DNA of 64,000 nucleotides. Origin: SAR86 cluster bacterium AG-313-D11 (GTDB taxonomy: Bacteria > Pseudomonadota > Gammaproteobacteria > Magnimaribacterales > D2472). The notes beneath the pieces were generated by a model, which ran no database searches, was not told where the DNA came from, and worked only from the letters and a program-made list of their open reading frames with translations. Position 1 is the stretch's first letter; each line of letters starts with the position of its first letter. This document shows positions 24,574-33,238 of the stretch, in pieces. The position numbers and the translations under genes were made by a program. The stretch covers positions 1 through 64,000 of the forward strand of contig QBVW01000001.1 in the NCBI GenBank assembly GCA_003284215.1, written 5' to 3'.

Positions 24574-25455
24574 ATGACTAATCAAAATAAAAGAGTAATT
24601 TTAGTAACAGGAGCCAGCAGGGGGGTAGGCAAAGGCATTGCTGAAGGAATGGCCAGAAAGGGAGACATTATTATTTGTGCTGCAAGAAGCCAAAAGAAAG
24701 GATCAACCGTCCAACAATTTGGCTTTGAGATTCAAAGCAGTCTTGATGAAACAGTTGAAAAGATTAAGGAAAAGAGCGCAAATGGCATCGCCTACTCAAT
24801 TGATCTAAATAATCAAAAAGAAATTTTAGAATTGTCTGGTTATATTAAAAAAGAGTTCGGTAGGCTAGATCTGCTTATTCACTCTGCTTGCCAGATTCAT
24901 GATGATTTAGTTCAGCCTAAGCCTTATTGGGAAAAATCTGTTGATCTTTGGTCTGTGATGGATGTTGGGCTTAAGTCTAATTATTTGCTGTCCCATGCAT
25001 TGACTCCTTTGATGATTGAAAGCAAAGGCAAGTTAATAGTTCAAATTTCTTCTCATGGAGCCATGTGCTATATGCATGGGCCCATATATGGAGCACAAAA
25101 AGCTGGCATAGATAAAATGGCATTTGATATGGCTTATGATCTAAAGCCTCATGATATTTGTTCATTATCTTTGTGGTCTGGAATAGTAAAAGATGAGAAA
25201 ACTCAAAAGGTGAGCGAAATGCATGGAGAGCAATATGCAGAGTTTTTGAAGGGCGCTGCCAGTCAAGAATATGCGGGCTTGGTTATTAATGAGCTATATG
25301 ATGATGAAAAACTCATGACATTATCAGGAAAAACACTGCTGGCCGCAGAAGTTGGTAACCAATATGGAGTTGAGGATATAGATGATTGTACTCCTAGGAG
25401 TGATAGAGAAGCACTAGGCGGGCCTAGAGATTTTTCAGAAGCAGTGGTTTATTAA
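24574..25455 (+). CDS. Short-chain dehydrogenase/reductase, DHRS1-like
   Basis: A 293-residue SDR. The cofactor motif is VTGASRGVGKGIA (TGxxxGxG), and the catalytic residues are Ser in VQISSHGAM and Tyr/Lys in YGAQKAGIDKMA. The long C-terminal part with LSLWSGIVKDE and LMTLSGKTLLAAEVGNQYGV resembles DHRS1, an NADPH-dependent reductase of steroids and xenobiotics in animals. The substrate here is unknown. A good AGGAG Shine-Dalgarno precedes the ATG. It abuts the convergent rpmB stop with no gap. Confidence 0.85.
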   Translation: MTNQNKRVILVTGASRGVGKGIAEGMARKGDIIICAARSQKKGSTVQQFGFEIQSSLDETVEKIKEKSANGIAYSIDLNNQKEILELSGYIKKEFGRLDLLIHSACQIHDDLVQPKPYWEKSVDLWSVMDVGLKSNYLLSHALTPLMIESKGKLIVQISSHGAMCYMHGPIYGAQKAGIDKMAFDMAYDLKPHDICSLSLWSGIVKDEKTQKVSEMHGEQYAEFLKGAASQEYAGLVINELYDDEKLMTLSGKTLLAAEVGNQYGVEDIDDCTPRSDREALGGPRDFSEAVVY

Positions 25456-25692
25456 TTAGACCTTTTCGCCGCGAGATCTCATGTCTTTGAGGACCTCATC
25501 AATGCCTTTTTTATCTATGATGCGCATGCCTTTAGTGGACAGTTTCAGAGTTACAAATCTGTTTTCTGACTCAACCCAAAATTTATGTGTATGGAGATTA
25601 GGAAAGAACTTTCTTTTCACTCGGTTATTCGCATGGGAAACATGATTACCGCTTTGTGGCATCTTCCCTGTTACTTGACATACTTTACTCAT
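25456..25692 (-). CDS. rpmB: 50S ribosomal protein L28
   Basis: A 78-residue L28: [29 protein letters not shown], then [20 protein letters not shown], the full family pattern and length. It binds 23S rRNA. In E. coli rpmB is followed by rpmG (L33); here no L33 gene follows, and the stop directly meets the convergent SDR gene. The predicted promoter lies only 11 bases before the start codon. Confidence 0.97.
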   Translation of the reverse strand: MSKVCQVTGKMPQSGNHVSHANNRVKRKFFPNLHTHKFWVESENRFVTLKLSTKGMRIIDKKGIDEVLKDMRSRGEKV

Positions 25693-25703
25693 AGAAACGC
25701 GAT

Positions 25704-25730
25704 TTTATAGGACATAGAGAGTCTTAGCAA
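25704..25730 (-). promoter_or_regulatory. Predicted rpmB promoter
   Basis: On the minus strand TTGCTA (25730-25725) and TATAAA (25709-25704) are 15 bases apart. The -10 ends 11 bases before the rpmB start codon, so the leader would be very short. Confidence 0.45.
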
Positions 25731-25746
25731 GATAGAATTAACAAGA

Positions 25747-26241
25747 ATGAAAAATTTATTTTTACTTAGGCATGCCAAATCTAGTTGGGATAATGCAGTA
25801 CTTGGAGATTTTGACCGCCCATTATCTAAAAGAGGAATATCCAATGCAATTCAATTGTCTGAATACATACAAAAACATAGCATTTCATTTGATCTTGTTT
25901 TATCTAGTCCAAGCGAAAGAACACAATCAACTCTTGATCTTGTATTGAGCTCTCTTGATTCTATGCCAACAAGCAATTTAAAAGAATGCATTTATCATGC
26001 ATCAGCATCAAGCCTCATCCAGTTAATTACAGAGCAAGATGACGAGATAAACAATTTACTAATTATCGGACATAATCCCGGACTGCATATTCTTACAGAA
26101 ACATTAACCAATGAATCCATTGTAAAATTCTCAACCTGTGCTTTCGCAAAAATTACTAATTTTAATCATTGGAAAGATGTAGATGCTGGTATATTAACTC
26201 TCGAATCCGTAATTACTCCCAAGGAGCTCAATCATGATTGA
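25747..26241 (+). CDS. sixA: SixA-type histidine phosphatase
   Basis: A 164-residue histidine-phosphatase-superfamily protein. The catalytic motif LLRHAKSSW is at the N-terminus, followed by [10 protein letters not shown], and the second His is in IIGHNPGLH. SixA dephosphorylates phosphohistidine, in E. coli on PtsN-type nitrogen-PTS proteins. Length matches SixA rather than phosphoglycerate mutases. The cellular target here is unknown. It overlaps dut by eight bases. Confidence 0.85.
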   Translation: MKNLFLLRHAKSSWDNAVLGDFDRPLSKRGISNAIQLSEYIQKHSISFDLVLSSPSERTQSTLDLVLSSLDSMPTSNLKECIYHASASSLIQLITEQDDEINNLLIIGHNPGLHILTETLTNESIVKFSTCAFAKITNFNHWKDVDAGILTLESVITPKELNHD

Positions 26242-26689
26242 TTTGAAAGTAAAAATTCTAAATCCACTCATTGGTGATTCCATTCCATTGCCAGAATACT
26301 CTACAGAAGGTTCAGCGGGATTAGATTTAAGAGCATGCGTTGAGGAAAGTTTTAAGCTAAAACCTCAAGAGTGCAAATTAATCCCTTTAGGTTTTTCTAT
26401 TTATATAGAAGATCCAACCCTGTCTGCTTTAGTAATTCCAAGATCTGGTCTTGGCTCGAAACATGGAATTGTTATGGGTAACTTGGTGGGATTAATTGAT
26501 TCTGATTATCAGGGCGAGCTGAAAGTACCACTTTGGAATAGATCAACTGAAGATTTTTTAGTAAGCAGTGGCGATAGAATTGCTCAGATGATTCTTGTGC
26601 CAATTAAGCAGGCTAAATTAAGAGTTGTACAAGACTTCTCTGAAACAAAGAGGGGAAATAAAGGATTTGGTAGTTCGGGAGTTGAGTAA
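26234..26689 (+). CDS. dut: dUTP diphosphatase
   Basis: A 151-residue trimeric dUTPase with the five motifs in order: [40 protein letters not shown] and the glycine-rich C-terminal arm [10 protein letters not shown]. It hydrolyses dUTP to dUMP, preventing uracil in DNA and feeding dTMP synthesis. In E. coli dut neighbours coaBC; here it follows sixA with an eight-base overlap, which is a different context. Four bases separate it from convergent rpmE. Confidence 0.96.
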   Translation: MIDLKVKILNPLIGDSIPLPEYSTEGSAGLDLRACVEESFKLKPQECKLIPLGFSIYIEDPTLSALVIPRSGLGSKHGIVMGNLVGLIDSDYQGELKVPLWNRSTEDFLVSSGDRIAQMILVPIKQAKLRVVQDFSETKRGNKGFGSSGVE

Positions 26690-26693
26690 GAGC

Positions 26694-27131
26694 TTATTTA
26701 TCTTCTTTGCTTTCACTATCTGATTCAACAGTAGTTTCTACTTCAGCATTGTCTTCAGAAACCTCTTCTTCATTAGCTTCTTCCACTGCCTCTTCAACAT
26801 CAGATACCTCAGCAGAATTTTTTTCGACAACCTCTTCGACAGGAGTCTCCACGACTTCTTCTACCATTTCTTCTACAGCGGTTTCCTCAACTTTAGCTTC
26901 AGCTTTTTTAGCTGCAGGCTTTGAGGCCCCTGATGCACCAAAACGATCTTGGAATTTCTTAACTCTTCCGCCAGAATCAAGCATCTTTTGCTTTCCGGTA
27001 TAGAATGGATGACATTTAGCACAAACATCTAATGTCAAATTATCTTTCATCGTACTCATGACAGGCAGCACATTACCACAGCTGCATGTTGTAGTTATTT
27101 CTTGATAATTGGGATGTATGTCTGTTTTCAT
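26694..27131 (-). CDS. rpmE: 50S ribosomal protein L31 with long acidic C-terminal extension
   Basis: Residues 1-65 are a zinc-type L31: [12 protein letters not shown], with Cys16, Cys18, Cys37 and Cys40, then [20 protein letters not shown]. Ordinary L31 ends near residue 70, but this frame continues about 80 more residues: a short Lys/Ala linker, then a low-complexity tail dominated by Glu and Val with VEE repeats. No internal stop or frameshift is seen, so the tail looks genuine. L31 bridges the ribosomal subunits; an acidic tail would project from the central protuberance, its role unknown. It is divergent from priA, as in E. coli. Confidence 0.92.
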   Translation of the reverse strand: MKTDIHPNYQEITTTCSCGNVLPVMSTMKDNLTLDVCAKCHPFYTGKQKMLDSGGRVKKFQDRFGASGASKPAAKKAEAKVEETAVEEMVEEVVETPVEEVVEKNSAEVSDVEEAVEEANEEEVSEDNAEVETTVESDSESKEDK

Positions 27132-27154
27132 AATAAAATCAAATTTGGATGAGC

Positions 27155-27182
27155 ACTATACCAAATACAGTTAGGTTTACAA
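27155..27182 (-). promoter_or_regulatory. Predicted rpmE promoter
   Basis: On the minus strand TTGTAA (27182-27177), a 16-base spacer and TATAGT (27160-27155) precede the rpmE start by 23 bases. It fits sigma-70 spacing. Confidence 0.45.
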
Positions 27183-27188
27183 ACACAT

Positions 27189-29168
27189 ATGAGTAAATTT
27201 TTTTACAATGTGGCTATAGCTGTCCCGCTTAGACAAGCCTTTACCTATCACTCAAATCAGCAGATTATTCCTGGCACTAGGGTGGCTGTTAAATTTGGCA
27301 GAACCAATAAGCTGGGTATAGTGACAGAGGTCATTAGTGAGGCCAACATCAAGACTAAACCCATTCATATGGTTTTAGATGATTTACCAATCTTTTCTAA
27401 AACTGAGCTAAAAATTTTAAAATGGGCGTCTGATTATTATTTGCATCCAATAGGTGAAGTGATTAACTCCTTTTTGCCAACAAATCTTAGACAAACGAAG
27501 AATACCTTTGAGGCTGAAACGATGATAAAGAGTAACAGAGAAATCATAGAACAGAACTTAGAATTTGAAACAATTCTCAATTCTGAACAGATTAAAGCTG
27601 TAAAGTTTTTAAATGAGCTAAAAGGATTCACGCCAACTCTTTTACATGGAGTAACAGGCTCAGGCAAGACAGAAGTTTATATAAGATGCATTTATGAACA
27701 ATTATTAAAAAATAAATCAGTTTTGCTTCTAGCACCTGAAATTGCTTTAACGCCTCAATTGGAAAGCAGGCTAAGAAATCAGTTTGGAGATTCGGTTGGG
27801 ATTTTTCATTCTAAAATGACACCATCCGCTCGCTATAAAGCTTGGAAAAAATTTAAAAGTGGTGAGATTAAAGTCATCATCGGTACTCGATCTGCTGTAA
27901 TGATGCCAGCGCCAAAACTGGGACTCATCATTGTTGATGAAGAGCATGATGCCTCATACAAACAACAAGAAGGATTTAAATTTTCTGCACGAGACATTGC
28001 AATCAAGAGAGCGCAGATGATAAAAATTCCAATTATCCTTGGTTCAGCAACGCCATCCCTAAGAACACTGAAACTAGTTGAAGAAAGAAAGTTTAAAACT
28101 ATCAGCTTAACCAAAAGAGTAACTCAAAAAAGCCCACCAAAATTTTCTATCCTTGATATTAATGAGGTGAAGTTAATTAGCGGCTTAGCTCCTCAGGCAA
28201 TAGAGGCTATAAGCCAAACCTTAAAGCAAAAAAAACAAGCCATGATCTTTATTAACCGGCGAGGATTTGCTCCGCAATTTATATGTTCTTATTGTGACTG
28301 GAAGGCTATGTGCAATAGTTGTGACTCTAGTTTAGTGTTTCATCATCAAGTAGCTCGATTAATTTGTCATCGTTGCGACTCAGCCTTTGGTGTGCCAACC
28401 CACTGCCCAAGTTGTTCTAAGGCACAGTTATCATTTCATGGCACAGGCACAGAGCAACTTGAAGAAACGTTAAAAGAGCTTTTTCCTGGCACATCTATTC
28501 ATAGAGTGGATCGAGACTCAACGGCAAAAGTTGGTTCCTTAGAAACAATACTCTCAGAAATAAATAATGCTGAAACAGGCATTCTCATAGGCACACAAAT
28601 GTTAATTAAGGGGCATGATTTTCCAAATTTAGAATTAGTTGTAACTGTAGATGTTGATCAAGGCATTACAAGTTTAAATTCATCTGCTGTAGAGGAAATG
28701 GGGCAGCAACTCATTCAAGTGGCCGGAAGGGCAGGACGCTCAGATGGGAATGCGACTGTATTGGTTCAATCGAGGTATGTCAATGATCAGAACCTATTAC
28801 AGCTAAGGAGTGGCAATTATTTAAACTTTGCTAAATCTTTGATGAAGCAACGTCAAGCAACTAATCAGCCTCCATATACTTTTGAAGCCACTATCAAAGC
28901 CTCATCACCGAAAGCTCAAACCAATATAGAAATGTTAACTTATGCCAAGCAATTTATAGATACTAGCACGTGTGTGCTTATTGGGCCCATTCCAGCCATG
29001 CAATCTAAAGTTAGGGGCTCCTATCATCATCATTTAGTTATTCAGGCCAATACGAGAATCAATTTGAATAAACTTCTGATTTATTTAGCAGATTCACTTA
29101 CTAATGATAAAAATGCTATCTCTAAGAAAGTTCGATGGAGTATCAACGTTGATCCTATAGAGTTTTAG
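27189..29168 (+). CDS. priA: Primosomal replication-restart helicase PriA
   Basis: A 659-residue superfamily 2 helicase. After an N-terminal 3'-end-binding domain come Walker A HGVTGSGKTEVYIR, the DEEH box VDEEHDASYKQQ, GSATPSLR, zinc-binding cysteines in CSYCDWKAMCNSC and CHRCDSAFGVPTHCPSC, and motif VI QVAGRAGRSDG. PriA reloads the replisome at stalled forks. It is about 70 residues shorter than E. coli PriA, mostly near the N-terminus, but has all catalytic blocks. Its stop shares TTAG with the convergent SDR gene. Confidence 0.96.
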   Translation: MSKFFYNVAIAVPLRQAFTYHSNQQIIPGTRVAVKFGRTNKLGIVTEVISEANIKTKPIHMVLDDLPIFSKTELKILKWASDYYLHPIGEVINSFLPTNLRQTKNTFEAETMIKSNREIIEQNLEFETILNSEQIKAVKFLNELKGFTPTLLHGVTGSGKTEVYIRCIYEQLLKNKSVLLLAPEIALTPQLESRLRNQFGDSVGIFHSKMTPSARYKAWKKFKSGEIKVIIGTRSAVMMPAPKLGLIIVDEEHDASYKQQEGFKFSARDIAIKRAQMIKIPIILGSATPSLRTLKLVEERKFKTISLTKRVTQKSPPKFSILDINEVKLISGLAPQAIEAISQTLKQKKQAMIFINRRGFAPQFICSYCDWKAMCNSCDSSLVFHHQVARLICHRCDSAFGVPTHCPSCSKAQLSFHGTGTEQLEETLKELFPGTSIHRVDRDSTAKVGSLETILSEINNAETGILIGTQMLIKGHDFPNLELVVTVDVDQGITSLNSSAVEEMGQQLIQVAGRAGRSDGNATVLVQSRYVNDQNLLQLRSGNYLNFAKSLMKQRQATNQPPYTFEATIKASSPKAQTNIEMLTYAKQFIDTSTCVLIGPIPAMQSKVRGSYHHHLVIQANTRINLNKLLIYLADSLTNDKNAISKKVRWSINVDPIEF

Positions 29169-30028
29169 AGATCAAAAGTTTGATTTACTAATTCCTCTGA
29201 TATGCTCCAAAGCTTATGTGCTGCTTCAAGATTTTTAGAATAGGCAGTTGATTTATGTATTTTTGAATCCACAAAGTATTCACCCGTGATCCCATCATCT
29301 TGCTTAGTTGCAAGATAAATAATGCTTTCAGCTCCCTTCAATGGCGATCTAAAGAAGGGCCTCAAAATCAATCTTAGGGGCTTGCTGTACCAAGCTTTAT
29401 TTTGACTGCCAAGTGAAGTATTGACGCCGCCTGGATGAATGGCGTTAACTGAAACAGTTTCAGTAGATAATTTTGTTGCTAAATATCTTGTAAAAAGTAA
29501 GTTCGCAAGTTTTGATTGTCCATAAGGCCTTAAGCCTTGCCCAAAATTATTTTTAAAATTTATATCTTGCCATTGCATTTCTTTTACAAATGAATGAGCG
29601 GCAGATGAAACATTTATAATTCTGGTCTCATTTTCGCCTTTCAGTTTGTGAAGCAGTAGATTTGTGAAAAGAAAATATCCCAGATGATTAACCGCAAATG
29701 TGTTTTCAATACCATCATTTGTTTCATAATAAGAGGTATTTACAACGCCGGCATTATTAATAAGAACATCAATCTGCTCACACAAATCATTAATTTCATT
29801 CGCACATTTTTTGATGGAGTCTTGATTTGAAAAATCACAATATACAGAGTGGACTTGAGTATCTGGAGAGAGATCTTTAATTTCAGCAAGCAGTTTATCT
29901 GCAAGACCCTGATTTCTATAAGTAAATAATAGTTTTGGATTTTCCTTAGACAGCTCAATAGCCGCTGCTTTTCCTATGCCATTTGTAGCCCCTGAGATAA
30001 CGACTGTTTTATTTTTAAGATTCCACAT
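29165..30028 (-). CDS. Short-chain dehydrogenase, retinol-dehydrogenase-like
   Basis: A 287-residue SDR with TVVISGATNGIGKAAA, INNAGV, and the catalytic Tyr-Lys in YGQSKLANLLFTRYL. The last pattern and HPGGVNTSLG place it near the retinol dehydrogenase/WWOX-like branch of SDRs, which in bacteria have varied or unknown substrates. It overlaps the end of amiB by one base (29165-30028 against 30028-31305), where E. coli would have mutL. It closes a leftward six-gene run. Confidence 0.82.
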   Translation of the reverse strand: MWNLKNKTVVISGATNGIGKAAAIELSKENPKLLFTYRNQGLADKLLAEIKDLSPDTQVHSVYCDFSNQDSIKKCANEINDLCEQIDVLINNAGVVNTSYYETNDGIENTFAVNHLGYFLFTNLLLHKLKGENETRIINVSSAAHSFVKEMQWQDINFKNNFGQGLRPYGQSKLANLLFTRYLATKLSTETVSVNAIHPGGVNTSLGSQNKAWYSKPLRLILRPFFRSPLKGAESIIYLATKQDDGITGEYFVDSKIHKSTAYSKNLEAAHKLWSISEELVNQTFDL

Positions 30029-31305
30029 TAGATAGATATTTGAATTACTTGACCAGGATAAATACTTTTATTTTTTAAATTATTCCAATTGATTATTTCA
30101 TCAATGGTAACACCAAAACGAATGGCAATCTCTGAGATTACATCTCCTTTTTGAATTTCATATTCAACATATTGTGGTAGAGATACCATAAAGGTATTTG
30201 GTTTAGGTTTGATTTTAAAATAATTATGAATCCCTAAAAAAATGCTTCTAGCAATCATTCTTCTGCCTGCTTTGCCCTCTAATCTTTTGGCATCATCAGG
30301 ATTAGTTATAAATCCAGATTCGATAAGGACCGAAGGAATATCAATTGATTTTAAGACCCTAAAATCTGCAAATTCTACGTTGGGTTTATGCATTTTGGTA
30401 TATGGATCTTTTTTTAGCTGCTCTAATATTTTTTCCGCCAATATAACGCTATTATCTATTTTAGCTTCATATGCAATTTGATAAAGAGTTCTGGCTGCAT
30501 CCTCATCAAAATCCCTTACATCTAATTTGCCAATCTTTGATTTTACCTCAGGGCTTGTGGTTAATTTATTTTTTGAAAGCGTTGCAGCTGTGATTGAAGA
30601 GGCTTCTTCTGACCAAACATAAACAGAAGCACCTTTTACAGATGAGAGTCTAAAGCCGTCAGCATGAATAGAAACAAATAAATCAGCGCCTAGCTTTCTG
30701 GCATTTTGATATCTATCATCTAATCCTACGTATCTATCATCAGACCTTATCATGACTGGTCTATACCCATAAGTATTTTTCAAGGTTCGTTCTAACTCGC
30801 GCGCAATCAAAAGTGTCACGTCTTTTTCTAGTATGTTTTTACCAACTGACCCTGGATCTCTTCCGCCATGACCTGCATCAATAGCTATAATAATATCTCT
30901 TAGATTTGTAGAGATTTTTTTATCTCTTTTAATCTCTAAAACTAAGTCAATACGATCTTTGTATTTTACTTGCCAAGGTTTTTTCCAATAAACAGATCCT
31001 TTTAAATCAATCACAATTCGAGTAGTGCCCCCCACTTCACTTGCCCTGATAAGTTTTATAGGAGCGAATGATTCAGATTTTATTTCTCCTTTAAGAGAAG
31101 TATTTTTTAAATCAATTACTATCCTTGAAGGGTCATCCAATGCATATGAATTAATTAAAGCAACCTTATCGAGACTGAATACTATTTTTAAATTACCCGA
31201 TTCAAGTTCAGAAATATCACTAAAAGATACTTGATTGGCAGCCTTCACTGTAAGAGTAAAAATGCATAGAATTCCAAGTAGAAGTCTTAATCTATTGGTT
31301 TTCAT
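30028..31305 (-). CDS. amiB: N-acetylmuramoyl-L-alanine amidase with AMIN and LysM domains
   Basis: A 425-residue exported amidase: signal peptide (1-22), AMIN domain to about 130, Amidase_3 catalytic domain (IAIDAGHGGRDPGS, VSIHADGF, ESGFITNPDDA with zinc His/Glu) and a C-terminal LysM (YEIQKGDVISEIAIRFGV to the end). It cleaves the septal stem peptide from MurNAc in the periplasm during daughter-cell separation. AMIN plus LysM, and location after nnr-tsaE, identify AmiB. The start overlaps tsaE by 14 bases. Confidence 0.93.
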   Translation of the reverse strand: MKTNRLRLLLGILCIFTLTVKAANQVSFSDISELESGNLKIVFSLDKVALINSYALDDPSRIVIDLKNTSLKGEIKSESFAPIKLIRASEVGGTTRIVIDLKGSVYWKKPWQVKYKDRIDLVLEIKRDKKISTNLRDIIIAIDAGHGGRDPGSVGKNILEKDVTLLIARELERTLKNTYGYRPVMIRSDDRYVGLDDRYQNARKLGADLFVSIHADGFRLSSVKGASVYVWSEEASSITAATLSKNKLTTSPEVKSKIGKLDVRDFDEDAARTLYQIAYEAKIDNSVILAEKILEQLKKDPYTKMHKPNVEFADFRVLKSIDIPSVLIESGFITNPDDAKRLEGKAGRRMIARSIFLGIHNYFKIKPKPNTFMVSLPQYVEYEIQKGDVISEIAIRFGVTIDEIINWNNLKNKSIYPGQVIQISI

Positions 31306-31762
31306 AGTAAGTTTTTATCCTGGATTCAATATCACTATCCTTACATTCTATTGAGGCATGTCTTGTCTGCTTGTCATGATTAAGGCCAATTATAACGTCC
31401 ACATCCCTTTCTGTCTGGAGATTTTCAGGCCATTCAATGAATATAATTTTCTGCATGGCACTTTCCCTATCAAGATTTAATATTTCTATATCTTCATGAG
31501 AATTGATTCTGTATAGATCAACATGTAATAACAATATCTCATCTATTTCATACTCTTCACATAAGGTATATGAAGGACTGGTTACAACATCTTTCCAATT
31601 TAAATATTGAAGAATGCCTCTTACCAAAGTTGTCTTTCCAGCTCCTAAATCCCCACTTAAATGAATTTCAAAATTTTTAAATTCAAGATATTTGATCGTT
31701 TTCCCAATAGCTGAGCCTAGAAGCAATGTTTTAGATTCGTTCTGTAAATTTAGCTCGAGCAT
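31292..31762 (-). CDS. tsaE: tRNA threonylcarbamoyladenosine biosynthesis ATPase TsaE
   Basis: A 156-residue P-loop protein with SGDLGAGKTTLVRG as Walker A and the downstream TSPSYTLCEEYE and HVDLYR blocks. TsaE drives the TsaBDE complex that makes t6A at position 37 of ANN-decoding tRNAs. Length matches the family. It lies six bases after nnr and overlaps amiB, the same order as yjeF-yjeE-amiB in E. coli. Confidence 0.95.
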   Translation of the reverse strand: MLELNLQNESKTLLLGSAIGKTIKYLEFKNFEIHLSGDLGAGKTTLVRGILQYLNWKDVVTSPSYTLCEEYEIDEILLLHVDLYRINSHEDIEILNLDRESAMQKIIFIEWPENLQTERDVDVIIGLNHDKQTRHASIECKDSDIESRIKTYYENQ

Positions 31763-31768
31763 TGAAAA

Positions 31769-33238
31769 TTAATTTAAGAACTTTCTAATATAAGAAATCA
31801 GTTCGCTAGCAGCTAGCCCTATTTTGCCCACATCATTAGCAAACTCTTCACCAGCTCGCGCATGAATTGCAACACCAGTTTTTGCTGCATCAAGTGGAGT
31901 TAATCCCTGAGCAATTAAAGATCCAATGATTCCAGAAAGAATATCTCCAGTGCCTGCAACAGCTAATTCTGGGCCCCCAGAAGAACATAGGTAAGCATTA
32001 TTTTTATCGCAAATAATTGTTCCATTGCCTTTCAGAACGACTATGCAGCCATATTTTTTCTGCAATTCTTTTGCTGATGCTATTCTATTTTTTTGAATTT
32101 CTTTAGGGGTAGTATTTAGCATTTCAGCAGCCTCACCTGGATGAGGAGTTAACACTGTTTGGCTATTCAGTGTAAGTCGAGAAAAAGCTTTATGAGCTAG
32201 CAATCTTAATGCTCCAGCATCTAAAAGGGTAGGAGTGCCACTATCTGCTACAAAGGAAAGAAGCTTATATAGTATTTGTTCCGACCAGAAGTTTTTATAC
32301 ATTCCAGGACCTGCAACAACTGCATCAGGCCATTCTAAGTTAGCTTCTAGGTCTTGAGCATTATCAGCACCAGACACCATGATCTCTGGATTTTTTGCCA
32401 AGCTTGAACTGACATGAGATTTTCTAGTTAACAGTTTTACAAGTCCTGCTCCTGTCTTTAGTCCAGACTCTGAAGACATAATTCCTGCTCCTCCAAAACC
32501 CTCATCTCCTGCAATTATCAAAAGCTTGCCATGATCACCTTTGTGTGAATTTTCTTTTCTTATTGGAATATTTTCTTTTATATCCTCAAAAGAGAATTCC
32601 TTTATTATTGGGCTTACACTTTCATTCATACCAAGTCCAAGATCTTTTAAAATTAGCTTGCCGCAATAATTCTTACCTTCGTTGATTCGCTGCCCAAGCT
32701 TATAAGCAATAAATGTAATTGTTTTATCTGCATTAAAACATGCCTGAGATATTTCTCCAGTATCACAATCTATACCGGTCGGAACATCTATGGCAATCTT
32801 AGATTCAAATCTATCACAGGCTCTTAAAATTTCCTCTATCCTACTTCCCAAATCTATTCTTCCACCTATTCCAAATATTGCATCTATTACAACTGTTTTG
32901 CTAGAAATTTTTTTTAGCGAATTTACATCAATGAATTCTAAATTTTTTGCTTTTTCAAATGCATGCTCACATAGAGGAGATTTTTTTGCATCATCTAGTA
33001 CATCTACACATTTAACGTTTTTGTTTAATTTGTCTAGTCCAATGCCTATGAAATATCCATCTCCACCATTATTGCCTGGCCCACATAAAATCAAGAAGTC
33101 GGTTGATGAAAAAATATTATTTAAGATCTCTACAGATTGCTTGGCAGCTTCCATCATTGCACGCAGAGCATCACCCTCATTAATAAAAGAATTTTTTTCG
33201 TAAGTTTTGACCTGCTGAGCTGTATAAATACTATTCAC
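31769..33238 (-). CDS. nnr: Bifunctional NAD(P)HX epimerase/dehydratase
   Basis: A 489-residue fusion. The N-terminal YjeF_N domain (to about 205) shows CGPGNNGGDGYFIG, VDAIFGIGG and DVPTGIDCDTG; the C-terminal YjeF_C domain has AGDEGFGGAG, AGPGM, LDAGAL, LTPHPGEAAEML and AGTGDILSGIIGS. Together they repair hydrated NADH and NADPH: the epimerase equilibrates R and S forms and the ADP- or ATP-dependent dehydratase restores the cofactor. Length is typical. The start overlaps the preceding gene by eight bases. Confidence 0.95.
   Translation of the reverse strand: MNSIYTAQQVKTYEKNSFINEGDALRAMMEAAKQSVEILNNIFSSTDFLILCGPGNNGGDGYFIGIGLDKLNKNVKCVDVLDDAKKSPLCEHAFEKAKNLEFIDVNSLKKISSKTVVIDAIFGIGGRIDLGSRIEEILRACDRFESKIAIDVPTGIDCDTGEISQACFNADKTITFIAYKLGQRINEGKNYCGKLILKDLGLGMNESVSPIIKEFSFEDIKENIPIRKENSHKGDHGKLLIIAGDEGFGGAGIMSSESGLKTGAGLVKLLTRKSHVSSSLAKNPEIMVSGADNAQDLEANLEWPDAVVAGPGMYKNFWSEQILYKLLSFVADSGTPTLLDAGALRLLAHKAFSRLTLNSQTVLTPHPGEAAEMLNTTPKEIQKNRIASAKELQKKYGCIVVLKGNGTIICDKNNAYLCSSGGPELAVAGTGDILSGIIGSLIAQGLTPLDAAKTGVAIHARAGEEFANDVGKIGLAASELISYIRKFLN

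Noticed and set aside
26707-27003. Plus-strand Ser/Thr-rich 98-residue ORF
   Set aside because: It is the antisense reading of the acidic L31 tail; the low complexity follows from the repeat codons.
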